Under the pieces are notes generated by a model. It was not told the DNA's origin and ran no database searches. It saw only the letters and a program-made list of their open reading frames with translations. From assembly GCA_033439295.1 (NCBI GenBank), contig JAVTLE010000007.1, positions 2,108,001 through 2,172,000 of the forward strand: a stretch of 64,000 bases of DNA. Reading direction: 5' to 3'. Both the position numbers and the translations under genes were made by a program. The first letter of the stretch is position 1, and every line of letters begins with the position of its first letter. The stretch comes from Deuterostichococcus epilithicus. Taxonomy: Eukaryota > Chlorophyta > Trebouxiophyceae > Prasiolales > Stichococcaceae. Of the stretch, positions 12,601-25,330 are shown one piece after another.

Positions 12601-14813
12601 CTGCATCCTCAAGTCGCTCAACTACGACCGCAACGTCGTGCAATTCTACGGTGCGTCCCCGAGTCGCTGTGTGACATGTCTTCGTAGGCACCACTTCTCA
12701 CCAGTGAGCAGCGGCAGGCACAATGATGCTCGCACCGCTGTGCAGCTCGGGCTGTGCCCTTAAGGCTGCCCCCGCCACCATCGAGCCTGCGCCTTTCGGT
12801 AAGTCCTTCTAGAGCTGCCTCATCCGAGGTCTGCCCTCTGCTGCAGGCGCCTGCATGCTGACCGGCTCGCCGCCGATGCTGGTGCTGGAGTTTTGCGAGG
12901 GCGGCGACCTGCGGCAGGCGCTCAACCGCGATGACGCCGGGCGCCTGGGCTGGTACCACGCCGGTCGCCGCATCGCAATGGACGTTGCCGCCGGCCTGCA
13001 CTTCCTGCACTCCCATGACGTGCGCGCACTCCTTCCCTGTTGATCAAGTCGATGGTACCAATGGCGTCGACATCGGCAGGCTGTCCAGGTGGCGGCTGCC
13101 ACCAGCCTTTGCTAATATGAGCGTGTATCGTCGAATCTACAGCAAGTGTATAAATATCTGTGCAGGTAATGCACAGCGACATGAAGGCCAAAAACATCCT
13201 GCTGACGCGCAACCAGCAAACGGCCAAGATCGCCGATGTGGGCCTGGCACAGTTCATGGGCAGCGCCTACTTCAGATCCGATTCGGCTGCATGTGCGTTT
13301 CCCTCTTGCGTTCTCCAAGCTGACTCATGCTCCAGTCTTTTCAGCATGTATCGTCAGAGCAGACCCTTGTCCAAAAGTATGTCTTGCCGCACCACTCTTG
13401 CTTCCACACTCAAAACCCAGCTGCGCCAGTGCCTGGCAGGGGTTCTCCACACTGACGTACGCCGCATTGCTCCGTGCAGTCACGCTCTCACATGCCGCAC
13501 CAGAGTTGCTGCTCAATTCTGCCGTCTGCAGCTCAAAGGTGCGTCACCAGGAAGACGCCCTGTCGTCTGCACGACACCAAGGCATTGCATGACACACCTT
13601 GCTGACTCGCACGCTGCCATGTGGATCATATCACCGCCTGCCGCAGCTCCGGCATCGTATGGTATTTGGACGCAAATCCTCATGTTCGAACCCTCCCGCT
13701 GCTGGCCTCCTGGCAGGTGGACATCTACAGCTTGGGTGTCGTGCTGTGGGAGATCATCACAGGCGAGATGCCGGCTCGAGGCCGGCTGACGCGTGTGAAT
13801 GCCCCCATCGACTGCCCCGAGGCCATTGCCCAGCTCCTCGACGAGTGCCTAGAGGTGGATCCAAGCAGGCGGCCAACCGCCAAGCAGTGCTTCGAGCGTA
13901 TGCGCGCTGCAGACGGTGAGCCCTTCGCACCCACTCTTGCTCCATTCAATGGAGAGAGCAGTGTGCGCGCGAAGCTGCATCGATTCGATGGCTTCTGCAG
14001 AGCCAGGTGCGTGCCTTGCTGGTTGTGGCTAGCGATCTGTTCAGCATGCCGGCAGCGCTGTGCCAGGCGTGCCAGTGCCAGATTCCAGTGGCCGCACCAG
14101 TGCTCCTGTGGCGGGACTGGGGGCTGATGTCCAGCACTGCGCTGCTGGACTTGTTGAGACTGCGCCACGCACGACTTGCCTGGCGCTGTCAATACGCCCG
14201 CTGTTTGTGCAACCGCAACCTCTGGCCAAGCTGAACGTCATCGGCTGCCAACCAGCAAGCCGTTGCGTCTGCAGACCCGCCACCGCCGGCGACAGAGTCT
14301 ATCAGGCGCGCGTCCCGAGCCGCCGCCGCCGCCCGCCGCGCCGCTGCCGCCGCCGATACGCAGCCATCTCTGCGCAGCGCCGAGCAGGAAATGGCGTGCG
14401 CCGCGGTGACAGCCCAAGCCGCATGGCCCGAGTTTGGGGGCAGCGCCGCCTGCTGCAGCCTGCTGCGGCAGCCGCCGCCGCCGCTGCCGCCTGGGAACGC
14501 ATGCGCTTGCCAGTCTCTGGCTGGCGGCAGACCGCCAGCGNNNGCGGCCGGTCTCACGGCCGGCAGCAGCGGCCGCCGCCCTGGGCGAGAATCCTTCGAG
14601 GACGCACAGGGATTCCGGCCGCAGGACGCAGCTGACCACCGCGATGCCGCATCCAGTGCTGCATGGCAGACTGCGGTGCAGTACGATGCCTTCGAGAGGT
14701 GGGGGCCTTCAGGCTTCACTGTGTCTAGGCGTATATTCCGCGGCACGAGTCCTGACTTCTGGCTGTCGGTACCACCGGCATTTCCGCCGATGACTCACAC
14801 TCACAGGGCGTAG
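9612..14813 (+). CDS. Receptor-like protein kinase, TKL type
   Basis: Exons in phase: 9612-9870, 10219-10397 (GC donor), 10575-10682, 10848-11666, 11913-12047, 12288-12380, 12595-12650, 12847-13019, 13166-13292, 13480-13538, 13716-13915, 14275-14813. The protein starts with a signal peptide (a run of leucines after MAREAAAVM). An ectodomain of about 330 residues follows, which I do not recognise. One hydrophobic segment near 11280-11350 ends in WARRRRQQ, placing the rest in the cytosol. The kinase has LGSGSYGR|V, VAVKML, ECCILKSL, VLEFCEGGDL, HSDMKAKN, ADVGLA, AAPELL and DIYSLGVVLWEI. HRD is HSD and DFG is DVG; catalytic Lys and both Asp remain, so it is probably active. The tail is Ala/Pro/Arg-rich, with NNN at 14541-14543. 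Ligand and pathway are unknown. Confidence 0.87.
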
Positions 14814-15033
14814 TGTTTGTGCCGAGAGCCTCCCATCCGGCGGTAGCTCAGGCAGCGACCGCCTGTGAGGCATGGGACTGTTGGCAAGGCAGCTGGTCCG
14901 ACTGCACCTTTTTTATCTTGAGGCGGTTGTGACTCAGGACTGTTTTTCGGCAGGCCCCACGAGCACATCCGAACAAGTCTGCATGACCGGAAATGCTGCT
15001 TAGCAAGTATCTGGTACTCTGACTCTGACGTGG

Positions 15034-15918
15034 ATGTGTGGGCATGGGCGCAGCCAAAGCAGCGTCAGTGGGGCGCATACACCCTCGCTTCTCGGTGAGC
15101 ACAGGAGCCCCTTTGGCGGTCGGCAAGTGGCGGCCTCCAGCACAGCATTCAGCGCCATGGCCAGTGTCGCCGCCAGCACCCAGGCCAGCGCCCGGGCTGG
15201 GAGCGCTGTCAGCGACGCGGAGGCGGCTCATGCCGTCCCTCTGCGCCAGAGGTTTGGCATCCCCAGCGAGAGCGGCGGCCGCGCCAACGAACCTGGAACC
15301 CAGCAGCAGCAGCACCGACAGCAGCAGTTGGCTGGCAGCTGCGCTCCCGTGGAGCCAGCGACTCCGGGCGGCAACCGCTTTGCCACAGCGTCGACGGCCA
15401 GCGTCATTAGCACGGCAGAGGAGGCAGAGGCGGTGCTGCGGCGTTTTGCGACCGCATCGGCGGAGCTCGGCGAGGTCTGGGAGCTGCCGCCAGAGGCAGG
15501 CCTGGCAACAGCGACTCTGGACGGGTTCGGCAACCCGCTCGGCGGCGGCGCCGCCGGGCCGCAGGGTTCGTCGTGGCAGGCGCCCCACAGCTTCGCCTCG
15601 ATGACTGCAGCAGCAAGCGGCGGCGACGCCGGCGGCCTCGGCTCCCCAGACACGCGCGGCGAACCGACACCGGGGGCCACGCGGGCCGCCCACCTTCGCA
15701 ACAGCCTCATGGTACGCGACACTGCCCTTTGGATCATTTTTTCGGAGCTTCACGGCCCGTCCATCGCTGCTGCTGTTGCCTCAGCATGGACCTCCGTATG
15801 CCCTGACTTTGCGGCAAGGGTGGAGGCATACGCCAGTGTGTTCCGCCTCGACGGCAAGGAACATGGACTGCTTGATGGCATTCTTATCCGTTCCTGGTCA
15901 GTGCGCCCTCCCTGGTAA
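15034..15918 (+). CDS. Low-complexity protein of unknown function (or downstream part of the kinase gene)
   Basis: An open frame of 294 codons. The first two thirds are Ala/Gly/Ser/Gln-rich. The end is ordinary globular sequence (RDTALWIIFSELHGPS, then ASVFRLDGKEHGLLDG). I do not recognise a family. A donor-like GTCAGT near 15897 and an acceptor near 16041 would replace the last residues with a short terminal exon ending near 16075. No TGTAA motif was seen between the kinase stop (14813) and this frame. It could therefore be an alternative 3' part of the kinase transcript. The start is arbitrary. Confidence 0.35.
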   Translation: MCGHGRSQSSVSGAHTPSLLGEHRSPFGGRQVAASSTAFSAMASVAASTQASARAGSAVSDAEAAHAVPLRQRFGIPSESGGRANEPGTQQQQHRQQQLAGSCAPVEPATPGGNRFATASTASVISTAEEAEAVLRRFATASAELGEVWELPPEAGLATATLDGFGNPLGGGAAGPQGSSWQAPHSFASMTAAASGGDAGGLGSPDTRGEPTPGATRAAHLRNSLMVRDTALWIIFSELHGPSIAAAVASAWTSVCPDFAARVEAYASVFRLDGKEHGLLDGILIRSWSVRPPW

Positions 15919-16752
15919 CGCGACGCTGCCGCGCGACCCTCCCCGACTGCACACATGCGAGTGACTGGAGGCGCTGCTCGCTCCTTGTTTGCTGGCTGTA
16001 GCCGCCTGCCACCAACTGAGTCCTGACATCGCATGCTGCAGGAGGTGGTGCAGGAGGCTGCGTCACCCCCAGTAGGCGCTTCAGAAGGCTAAATAGATTA
16101 ATAGTATTAGATCTGCCTTTTCCGCCGCTGGACATCCAGTGCTGCCGGGGGCGGACACCTGTTGGAATAGCGGAATTCCTCTCAGATCAGCGCTTGCGTA
16201 CCGGCTGGCCCGGCCTGCTGGAAACTCAGAGGGGCACAGCTCGGATTTCTTGGTTTCAGGCTGCAAATATTTGCTGCGCGGCCGCGGCTGATGGTTACAC
16301 TGTCATTGCTCTGAGATGCGAGCTCGAACGGTCCACACAATTCCTTTGTTTTCAGCCAGTTGCCAGCAGGCGTCCTTCGATGTGTGTCTGGCTGCTATGC
16401 CGTCGTGTCGATCCACGAACTTTTTTCTGCTTTTCTGCAAAATTGTTTGACGTACATGTCTAGGAGCAATCGAACAAGAATGTTCCTTCTTACAAAGGCA
16501 CACTCATGCAGCGAAGGATAAACTCGGTGGTTCGAATAGGTACCTATTGAGATCGGTCCGCTGCCATGACACGCCAGAGAGCCATTTCCCAGTGGTCATA
16601 CCGCGTCTACAGCGAGTCAACGACGGTGCACGAAGTCAGAGGCATCAGCTGGGCGACCTCAGCAGCGTCGCACAAAACTTGCCCCGAGCAGATCGGATGC
16701 AGCATGTACAATGGACTAGCGCTGATTGCACACTAAACAGCATAAATGTGCG
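15919..16752. other. Convergent intergenic region without a visible gene
   Basis: No supported gene apart from the possible short terminal exon near 16042-16075. TTACA at 16490-16494 and 16295-16299 (TGTAA on the minus strand) are candidate poly(A) signals for MED14, about 260 and 455 bp past its stop. Confidence 0.5.
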
Positions 16753-19700
16753 CTACACGACGGGCGCTTGCAGTGCCAGGTGGCGCAGCACAGCAGCCAC
16801 CACGGCCTGCAGTGCGGCAGCGTTGTGCACCCAGGCGCCCGCCGGCGGGGGGCGCTGCGCACCGGCCGGCGTCGGCGCCGCCGCAGGGAGCGACACCGCG
16901 GCGTGCTCCGCTGCAAGGTCCGCAAATAGCTGCGGCAGTCCGAGGTCGTTGCCGCTTGCCGTCGGGCTGCCGCCTGGCGCCGCTGCCGGCTGTGCCCCTG
17001 CGGCTGCGCCGGCGGCTGGCTGTGCCGCCAGCCATGCCAGCTGGCCAGCCGCAAATCGCACGTCCAGGCGGCAGGCTGCACCCGGGCTCTGCAGAGGGAG
17101 GCAATCCACGATTGATCGGTCGGGTCATGATGGCTGGCAACCTTTGCTTGGAATCTGGATTGGACTTTGCTTGGATCTACAGCGCTTGTCTGTCGCCGGC
17201 CGTGTGCAGCTGGAATTGCAGCGGCAGGGTGTGCACCCTGCCGAGTCTGCGGTAACGCACTGTCTCAGATTCGCGAGCATGGACGCAGATGACAGAAGCA
17301 GGCGGCAGAGGCAGGCAGAAGGCCTTGCGGCGCACTCTGTGAAGCAGCAGCTGCACGCCGTAGGGCGGCCGCGCCGACTGCGCGGTGACCTGCCAGTGGA
17401 GGCGCCAGCCTGCGGCGCGCAGCGCCCGGTGCAACTGCCGCTGCGAGCGCCGCCAGCTGCGGCCCAGCGACGGCAGCGCCCCGCAGCAGCAGCGCCTCCT
17501 CGCCGGCGTCCGCCATAGCCGCCAGGGCGCCGCACCAGCTGTCCGGAATTGCTGCGACGGCCTCGGGCAAGGCCACAGCGTCGGCGGCGGCGGCGGAGGT
17601 CGGGGGCGGCAGTGCGCCGGCAGCCTCGACCGAGACGCGGCAGCGCGCAAGGCGGATGGATGCGTTGGCGGCAGCGGCGGTCCGGGCCACGGCCGGTCGC
17701 GACGAGTTCCCCGCGGCCACCGGCAGCCACTCCACGACGAGGCGGAGCTCTGGCGCATCTGACGCGTCCGCCACAGGGCACTGCTGCTCGGTGCCAGTGA
17801 CAGCAGCCCCTCCCTCCGGTTGCGGCGGGGCCCGGGCCGCCAGCACTGCCCGCAGAGGCGCCACCTGCACCACCTCGACGACTCCGCAGCCCGGCAGCAG
17901 GAAGCCGCCGCCGCCGCCGGCAACAGCCGCAGTGGAAGCTGCCATGCCGCCAGCGGCAGCGTCGCTGTCGGCGGCAGGGCGGCGGCTGCCGGCGGCCAGC
18001 AGCTGCAGGCGCCGCAGGAAGGTGTGGAGGCGGGCGATGCGCAGCGCGTCGGTGATGGCCGTCATCGCCGTGTCACCTGCGTGGGCAGCACCAGAAGCAG
18101 GTTCGCGTGGTGTGCGAGAGTTGGGTCAGCAGCGCCACGACATCAGCGCCCTCACAAGCGCAGCTCAGCGATGGCTGTCACCACAGCTCCCAGCACATGC
18201 AATTTGCATTGAGGGAATCTTCAGCCCCTGAACCCTGAATGTCTGGCTGTCGCCTGCAGCTCCGACGCACCCCGTCGACGCCGATGTGACATCTGAACCT
18301 GAACACGGTTCTTCCAGAGGTTTCCAAGGCACAGGCCTGCACCTGCTGCCAGCGAGCAGCCGATGCTGAGGCCGCCCTGCACCCGCATGACGCCGCCGCC
18401 GCCCGCAGGCAGCCGCGCCAGGTAGGCGCTGCACAGCACGGCACGGAAGCCGCCGCCGCCTGCCTCGTCACCAACCCCGCCGCGTGTTGCGTCAGGCAGC
18501 AGCACGAGGCCCGGCAGGCCTGCCGCTGCCGCCGCCGCGCCGCCGGCCGGCTCAGGCGCCAGCGCCGGCGAGCCGCCGTCTGGCACGAGCATCGCGGCGT
18601 CCAGGGCTGCGATGCCCGCGAGGCCGTGCAGCCGCAGCGAGCGCACCGGGCGTGGCAGGGCGGCCGGCTGCGCCGCCGCTGCAGGCTGCGCGGCAGGCCC
18701 GCCGGGCGGGCCGAGCGTCAGCTGCTCCGAGAAGGGCGCCCCGAGTGCCTGCAACGTGCAACAGAGGGCTGACAACCAGCAGAAGACAGGGCCTGAGCAG
18801 CCGCGGGAGCTGTGGCAGCTTCAGGATGCTGACGGGCATCAGTTCACCAGTGTTGCAATACTGAGCTACAATCGTAGCTCAACCTCGAATCGCGTGTACG
18901 GACGGTGATGCGAACCATTTCAAAGCATGATCCACGGTAGGTGCTGACCTGAAGCTGCAGCACCAGCGAGTCCCACGTCATGCGGCGACGACACCACCGG
19001 ACGGCCTCGGCCAGCCCCGCGTCCGCGGCGTGGGCTGCTGCGGGCGCCGCGGCTGCTGCTGCTGCTCCTTGCACGAGCGACGGCGACGCACCGCTGTCGG
19101 CTGCTGTGCCGTTGGCTGCTGACATGCTGCGGCTGCTGTCGGCGGCGGGAGGCGCCGCGTCCAGCACGTGACCATTTGGCATCGGCACCTCGGCTGGCGG
19201 CTGCGGACGGCCATTGGCGGCAGCCGAGCTGCTGGTGCCGTTTGCTGCGCTCGCCGCGACGGGGCCATTGGCCGCGTCCCTGGCGACCTTGAGCGGCCGC
19301 GAGATGGGGCCCTGCCCACTGTCCTCGTCGCTGCTGTCCCTCGGACGCTTGCGCTTGCTGGGAGACGGCGGGCGCTGGTGCTGCGGCGCCGATGGCAGGG
19401 CTTCCAGCAGCGACTCGGCCTGCGGCTGCGGCTGCAGCGCTGCCGGCGAGGCGGCGGCTGCAGCCTGCGCCGCCGGAGACTTGCATAACGGCGCCCGCGT
19501 CAATTGCAGCACCTGCGGCTCGGACGAAAGGATCTGTCAGAGGGTCGCGAGGCTGACACATAGCGCGCGCAAATCCAATGCCCACAGACACTCCTGGTGA
19601 CATGTTTCGAGCAGCTGTGACGCCTGCAGCCCTGCAGCCGGCAAGAGCACAGCACGCGGCTGCTGCTGGACTTGCTCGCGTGACGTTCGTCATGGCCAGG

Positions 19701-22700
19701 GCTGCTCCGCCAGCAGGGACAAGCGAGTCACAGACATGCCAAGGTTTGGCGCATCAGAGGCCGCCGCGTTCCCACCTGCTGAGGCACGCCGTGAGCGTCC
19801 GCCCGCACGGCTGCCAGCCAGAAGTCCCAGGTGCCGGGTGCCGCCGGCGGCCCGCCGCCGCTGCCGGCGCCTGCAGGACTGTCCGCTCCTGCCGCGGCTG
19901 GTGACGTTCCTGTAGCAGCCGCCGCAGGTTTCGCGGCCAGAAGGTAGAAGCGCAGGCTCCAGTCGCTCTCTGCCGCCGGCGGCTTTGCTGCCGCCGCNNN
20001 CNCNTCCCCNNNCGCCGCCGCACCAGACGGAGCTGCTGCCGCCGGTCGGGGGCCCCGCCATGCTAGAAAGCCGATGAGCGGCGGCGTTGGCGGGAAGGCC
20101 ATCACCGCCAGCCGCTGCAGCGGCAGCGATGCCGCTGGGTATGCTTCTGTGTACTCCTGCAGGCGATGCAGGTGGCGATGAGCACCCTGATATCCTGAAA
20201 AGGTTCCACACCAGATCACAAGTTGCACACCAGACTGCAGCTGGTACTGCACCACTGAAACAGCTAACACTTATTTCAGCCTGGAATGTGGCAGCCTCAA
20301 GTCCTGGCGCCTCTGCAACCGCCGGCAGCAAGCGGTGGGGTATACACAGCTGAAGCCCACTCAGCGGCGGTCGGTTCACACTCACCCGCAGCAGGTGGCG
20401 CGGCAGCGACGAGTCCCGCAGCCCGAGCGCCGCCCCGGCAGCGGCCAGTCGCCGCAGCCGCCGCCGGGCGTCCAGCGCCGCGAAGAGCTTCGCCAGGCGC
20501 CGCGCCGCGGCATCGGCAGCGGCGGTGCCCGGCGACGGGCCACCGGGCTCCGGCGCCGCCGCGGCGCGGGCTGCCACCTCTCGCTGCTCCCGCGCTAGCG
20601 CCGCCTCCTCCTGGGGTTTCGCGGAAAGAGCATTTGTGCACACAGTGCCACAGGGCAGGCCAGGGGCGGCGGCAAGTGCGTCAGCCAGGTGAGGCGCAGG
20701 CAGTCATGCCACTCTGTTCTGTGCATGTGACGCCGCCTTGGCGCATGCTGAGCAGGACAGCGGCCCCAGAATCTTAAGCAGGTCTGATGCAGACCTGTCT
20801 TTTGAAGGCATCCAGGTCCAGCCGCGACTCGTCCGCCGCCGCGTCGCTTACTCGCAGCGTCAGCCGCCCAGTGCGCAGCGCGACGCCCACTGACACAACC
20901 GTCGCGCCGCCGCACACCAGGTCCAGGACCACCTCGCTGCCGCCGCTGCCGTCGCTGCCGCCACCGCTGCCGCCGTCGCGGCCGCCGCTTCTGTCGTGAT
21001 GTCGCTGGTGCAGATGCATGCCTGCCGCTGCAGGTGGCAGCAGCCCAGCCTCGGCTGCGCCATTAACATTGGTGCGGGCGGCCGCACCGGCGGCTGCGGC
21101 GCCCGGCGTGAGGGGCTGCTCTGCGGCGGGCTCCTCCGCGCCGCTGCTGCCACCGCCGTCGCACCGCAGCACGGCGTCGCCGCCGGCGTCCGACAGCAGG
21201 CCTGAGCGCAGCAGCGCCTGCTGCAGGGCGGCTGCAGCAGTGCAGGAACAGGGCACGGTTACAGTGTAGCCCGTTCTGCATGTGTCCCATCATCCCTAGG
21301 AACCAGGCAGAACGGGAGCATAGTAACGACTGCCGATCACGTCTGCTACCCATAATCTACGACACAGTTCACTGAATGGTCGACTCTGGCTGACAAGGAC
21401 ACGTGACAGCGCCAGTCATGAGCGCACCTAGCTGCAGCGCAGCTGTCGCTCGAGCTGCCGTCAGCAGCGGCGCGCCACCATCGCCCGTCGCGGGGTCCAG
21501 CCACAGCCCCTGCGCGTCGGCGCCGCCAGCAATCTCCGACCCGCCGCCGCCGCCCGCCATGGCCGCTGCCGAAGAGATGGACGACGGTTTGGAACCGTCT
21601 GCCACTGCCACAGCTGGCGCGTCCGCAGGCGTCGGGCCAGTGGCTGCGGCTGCCGCTGCTGCCACGCCCTGTGGCGGATCCGCAGCCCCCAGGGGCGGAT
21701 CCGCCACGACGCGTATGTCGCCAGCGGCATCAATGCCTATCTCGAGGCTCGCGCCCATGGCCGGTGCTGGCCGGGCCACGGTTGGCCCAGGTGCAGCTGC
21801 CGCCGCCGCGGCTAGTTCCGCAGTGGCGGTGCCTCCGGCGAACGCGGTGGCGCTGACTGGGTAGCTGTCGGTCCAGAAGGTGGCCCTGTAGCGAAGGTGA
21901 AGTTTGCAACCTGTCAGCACCTTGAGCAGCCTTTGGGTGGATGTACAAACGCGTTTGCATATGTGCAAGCAGCAGACAACCTCCACAGGAAGCTGATGCG
22001 CTCCTGGAGCACAGGCAGCCCGGCACGTCAAGGAGGAGTGCATCTCCGAGCCTAGAGGAAGGTGGCCCCGCCAACTCAGGTCGTCCTGAGCTGAGACTGG
22101 ACGCCAATGTCAGGCCAGCACACTGGAAACCAGTGAACGCACCGCACGCCCACAGGCAGGACGCGGGGCTCGCTGATGCGAAGGCTGCCGTGCCAGGCGC
22201 CCTCGGGGGCGGCCAGCTTCCTCAGACTGGTCACTGCCTCCTGTGCGCAGCGCCAGTGCAACGAAATTTCGGGGAGGTGTCGCCTGCCTCCTTCACCCCG
22301 GCGCATGCACGGTGGGGGCACAGCCTCCACCGGCAGCTCCGCTGGCAATGCTGTGGCACTGATCAGAAGCGACGACCCTTCAGAGGACGGCATGGCAGTT
22401 GCGCGCAGGATGCCAGGCATTTGCCAGCCAAGCTCAAGCATGATTGAGCTGAGGCAACACCATGCCTCCCGCCATGCGCTTCGGCACCGACCTGCACGAG
22501 GATCCGGGTCGCCACACCCTTCAGCACCGCCGCCATGAGTGCCAGTGGCGTCAGCAGCGCGTCTGGCTCGCCGTAGCCCGCTCCGGCGGCGCTGGCGGCA
22601 GCGCCCGGCAACGTCGCCGCCGCCGCCGGCGTACCGGGCTCCTGCTTCACGCCCGGCGGCGTCGCCGACCGGCCTGGCTGCAGGGAGCCGCTGCGCCCCA

Positions 22701-25186
22701 CGCGCCCCGATGGCTGCCCCGACAGTGCGGAGGACTGCGCCGCAACGGAGGCGGGGGCGGCACCCGCGGCACGCAGCACGGCAGCGTCGGCGGCGGCCCA
22801 CATGCGGGCCTCCAGTTGCGCCTGCAGCGCCGCGGCCGACGCCGGTGGCACCGCTGCACGGCGTTTGAAGTCTGCAGCGCACCAGGCCCCAATGCTCGGC
22901 GAAAGGCGCGCTGATGGCACGGCGCCTGGGGTGAGTCACAAGGGCCCTGACAGGCAATAAATTGCGGCCTGCACAAGGCGAGCGGCCTCATTGCATGTCG
23001 CAAAAGCCCTGACTTCACACTCTGAGGGCCGCAGCGCTCCTGCCGGGCAACTGACCTGGCAGGACGGCGAATGAAAGCAGGCGCCATCGCCACCTCTCCT
23101 GCTGCTGCTCTGGCTGCTGCTCCGACTGCACCTCTGCCGCGGCCGCGGCGCCGTCGAAACCCAGCTCCATGGAAGCAGGCGCATCTGCTGCCTGCTGTGC
23201 TGCTGTGTCCGCGGCGCCGGGCTCCGCCTTTGCTGTCGCACCAGGCTCTGACTTGACCGCACCGCCCGGCGGCGTCGCAACTGTGAGCGCCTGTGCCGAT
23301 GGCACTTCTAAGGGAGTCATGACGGCTCATGACGCATCGAATTCCCGGCTGCGAGTGCAGTGAACTGTGCGCAGTGCACGGCGGGAGTCGCATGCTGCAG
23401 ACGAAGCCAGGCTTTCCAGCTCACAGACAGCACCTCCCTGCGCAAACTTCCATGTCGTCACCTGCTCGCCGATGGACGCCTCGGCAGCCGTCTGGCTGGG
23501 CGCCGGGCTGGTCAGCGGCGCCGAGGCCGCGCCGTGCCGCTGCAGCACAGCGTCGGCATCGGGCGCCGGAACCAGCGTGAGTTTGGCCTCGAACAGGCCG
23601 CGCGCGCCCAGCACCGCCGTGCCGGACCGCACCCGCAGCACTCGCAAGCCCGCAGGCAGCTCCTCCTGCACGGATTGTGGATCGGCGTCATGGCAGGCGG
23701 CGGGTGGGCGGGCAATGCTGTGCAGACCGTGCTCAAGCCGCGGCTGCAGGCGGCTTGGCGCTGCACGGCAATCTATACGCCGCAGTGTCCGGGCAGCTGG
23801 AACCGAGCGGCCCCGACGCTCGTTGGTTGCCGACACAAAAGCCGGCTGCAGGTAGCCTCCAGGCGACACAGGCCCTGGCAGCCGACAGGCCGGGCGTGCG
23901 CCGCAGCGTCACAGAGCGCGGGACCATGAACGAGCCGCGCCTGCAGCAGGCGCGAGCGCAGCATCTGGTCCATGAGGCGCAGCGCGGCGGCGCGCGCCGC
24001 GGGCGCCGGCGGTGGCGCAGGCCGCAGCTCCTCGATCGCCGCCGGTAGGCTGCGGTAGCCGCCCGACTCCAGCACCTCCGCCGCCGTCGCCACGTCGTGC
24101 ATCGGCGCCTGCGGCGGCAGCAGCATGCATCGCCTTCGCATGGGCTGGGTCATTTGAATGCTCCCTTGCCGCTCAGTGTCCTCAGTGTATTTCAGAGAGT
24201 GTCCTCGTGCGTCAGTCCACTGCCTCTGAATGTACTGTGCTCGCTTGCAACGCCTGGCCGCAGCAGCTGCAGCACGTCCTGGAGCATGCGGGCGCATGCG
24301 CTGTGTGCCACCTGGACGGCGGTGATGTGTGCGTGCGTCAGCGCCAGCTGGTCGGCGGCATCGCGTGCGGCGTCAGACTGCCGGGCCGAGGCGTCCAGCG
24401 CGCGCGACACTGCCGCCGCCGCGGGCGCCATGTTGCCCCACTGCGCCAGCACGTGCAGCCGCAGCAGCCGCTGCCGTGTGCGGTGCAGGTGCGCCAGAAG
24501 CGCCCGCTTCCTGCGCCATGTGTGCATGGTGGTTTGAGTTGGAGCCCGCCGGCAGAGCCATCGGCGCCATGCAGGTGGGCAACGGACGATGGACTGCGGA
24601 CGCGCTGTGGCACGCTTGGTCTGAGCGGCTGGTGCGGCTGTTCGCTGCGCTGATCGTGGCGTGCCACAGGGGACTGCCCATCGCCAGCAGCAGATGGCGG
24701 CTGCGGACACTGTTTACGCAAGGAGGTACTGCAGGCACAACAGATTGCATACCATGCGCACCACCCACCGGCTGTCCGGGTCAACATCAGCGCTGTATTA
24801 GCAATTTCGCATGTGTCCCAGGGCTTGGTTTTTGCCGCATTCGAAGATTCGAGGATTCAGACTGTGCTACCCCGTGGATGCATAGGCGCTGCGAACGCCA
24901 CACCGCGCGACCATGTCGGCGCGCGCCAGCGCCGAATGCCAGCGCAGTGAGCGTGATGCGGCTTCGAGATCCCTCATTGTTGTGCCAACTGGACGTACAG
25001 CAGCGATTGAGTGTGTCCATCCCGAAAGCCACCACTTCACCTCTCCTCATCGCCCTTGGCCGGCAGCTCCTTGGTGAGGCCCCTGAGGCCGGAGACGGCG
25101 TCCTCGACGACCACATCGAGCACCGATCGGAGCTCCGTCAGCTGCAACGCGCCGGCGAGCGGCGGCAGGTGCGCTGGGTGCTGCAT
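16753..25186 (-). CDS. MED14: Mediator complex subunit 14
   Basis: MED14 is the scaffold joining head, middle and tail of Mediator, bridging activators and RNA polymerase II in the nucleus. Exons on the minus strand: 25041-25186, 24252-24510, 23932-24108, 23462-23665, 23056-23290, 22492-22925, about 22124-22400, 21408-21885, 20795-21232, 20396-20610, 19776-20156, 18949-19512, 18343-18748, about 17265-18076 and 16753-17088. Family hallmarks are LTELRSVLDVVVEDAVSGL and LTKELPAK; RKRALLAHLHRTRQRLLRL with VLAQWG; DAADQLALTH; the APMHDVATAAEVL block with GGYRSLP; GLFEAKLTLVP; SVGVALRTGRLTLRVS; and GLAEAVRWCRRRMTWDSLV. Phases agree at every junction I checked in the first half. Length is close to 1,500 residues or more, as expected. 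Ala/Gly-rich insertions separate conserved blocks, and Ns at 19998-20012 fall in one. Exons near 22124-22400 and the last two are least certain. Confidence 0.91.
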
Positions 25187-25330
25187 AGTGGTCGAGTCAG
25201 ACAGGCTCCGCCTGCCCAGCTGTGAGCGATCACGGCATTAGGACGGCCCGCGGCGTCTCGCTGGTTGCTTCGGCCATGCAGCCTGGGCTGTCGGAGCAGC
25301 AGTGCAGCTGCTGCAAGCTGCACTTTGAAC

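Noticed and set aside
16547-17518. 323-codon plus-strand frame
   Set aside because: Antisense to the last MED14 exons; low complexity and no family resemblance.
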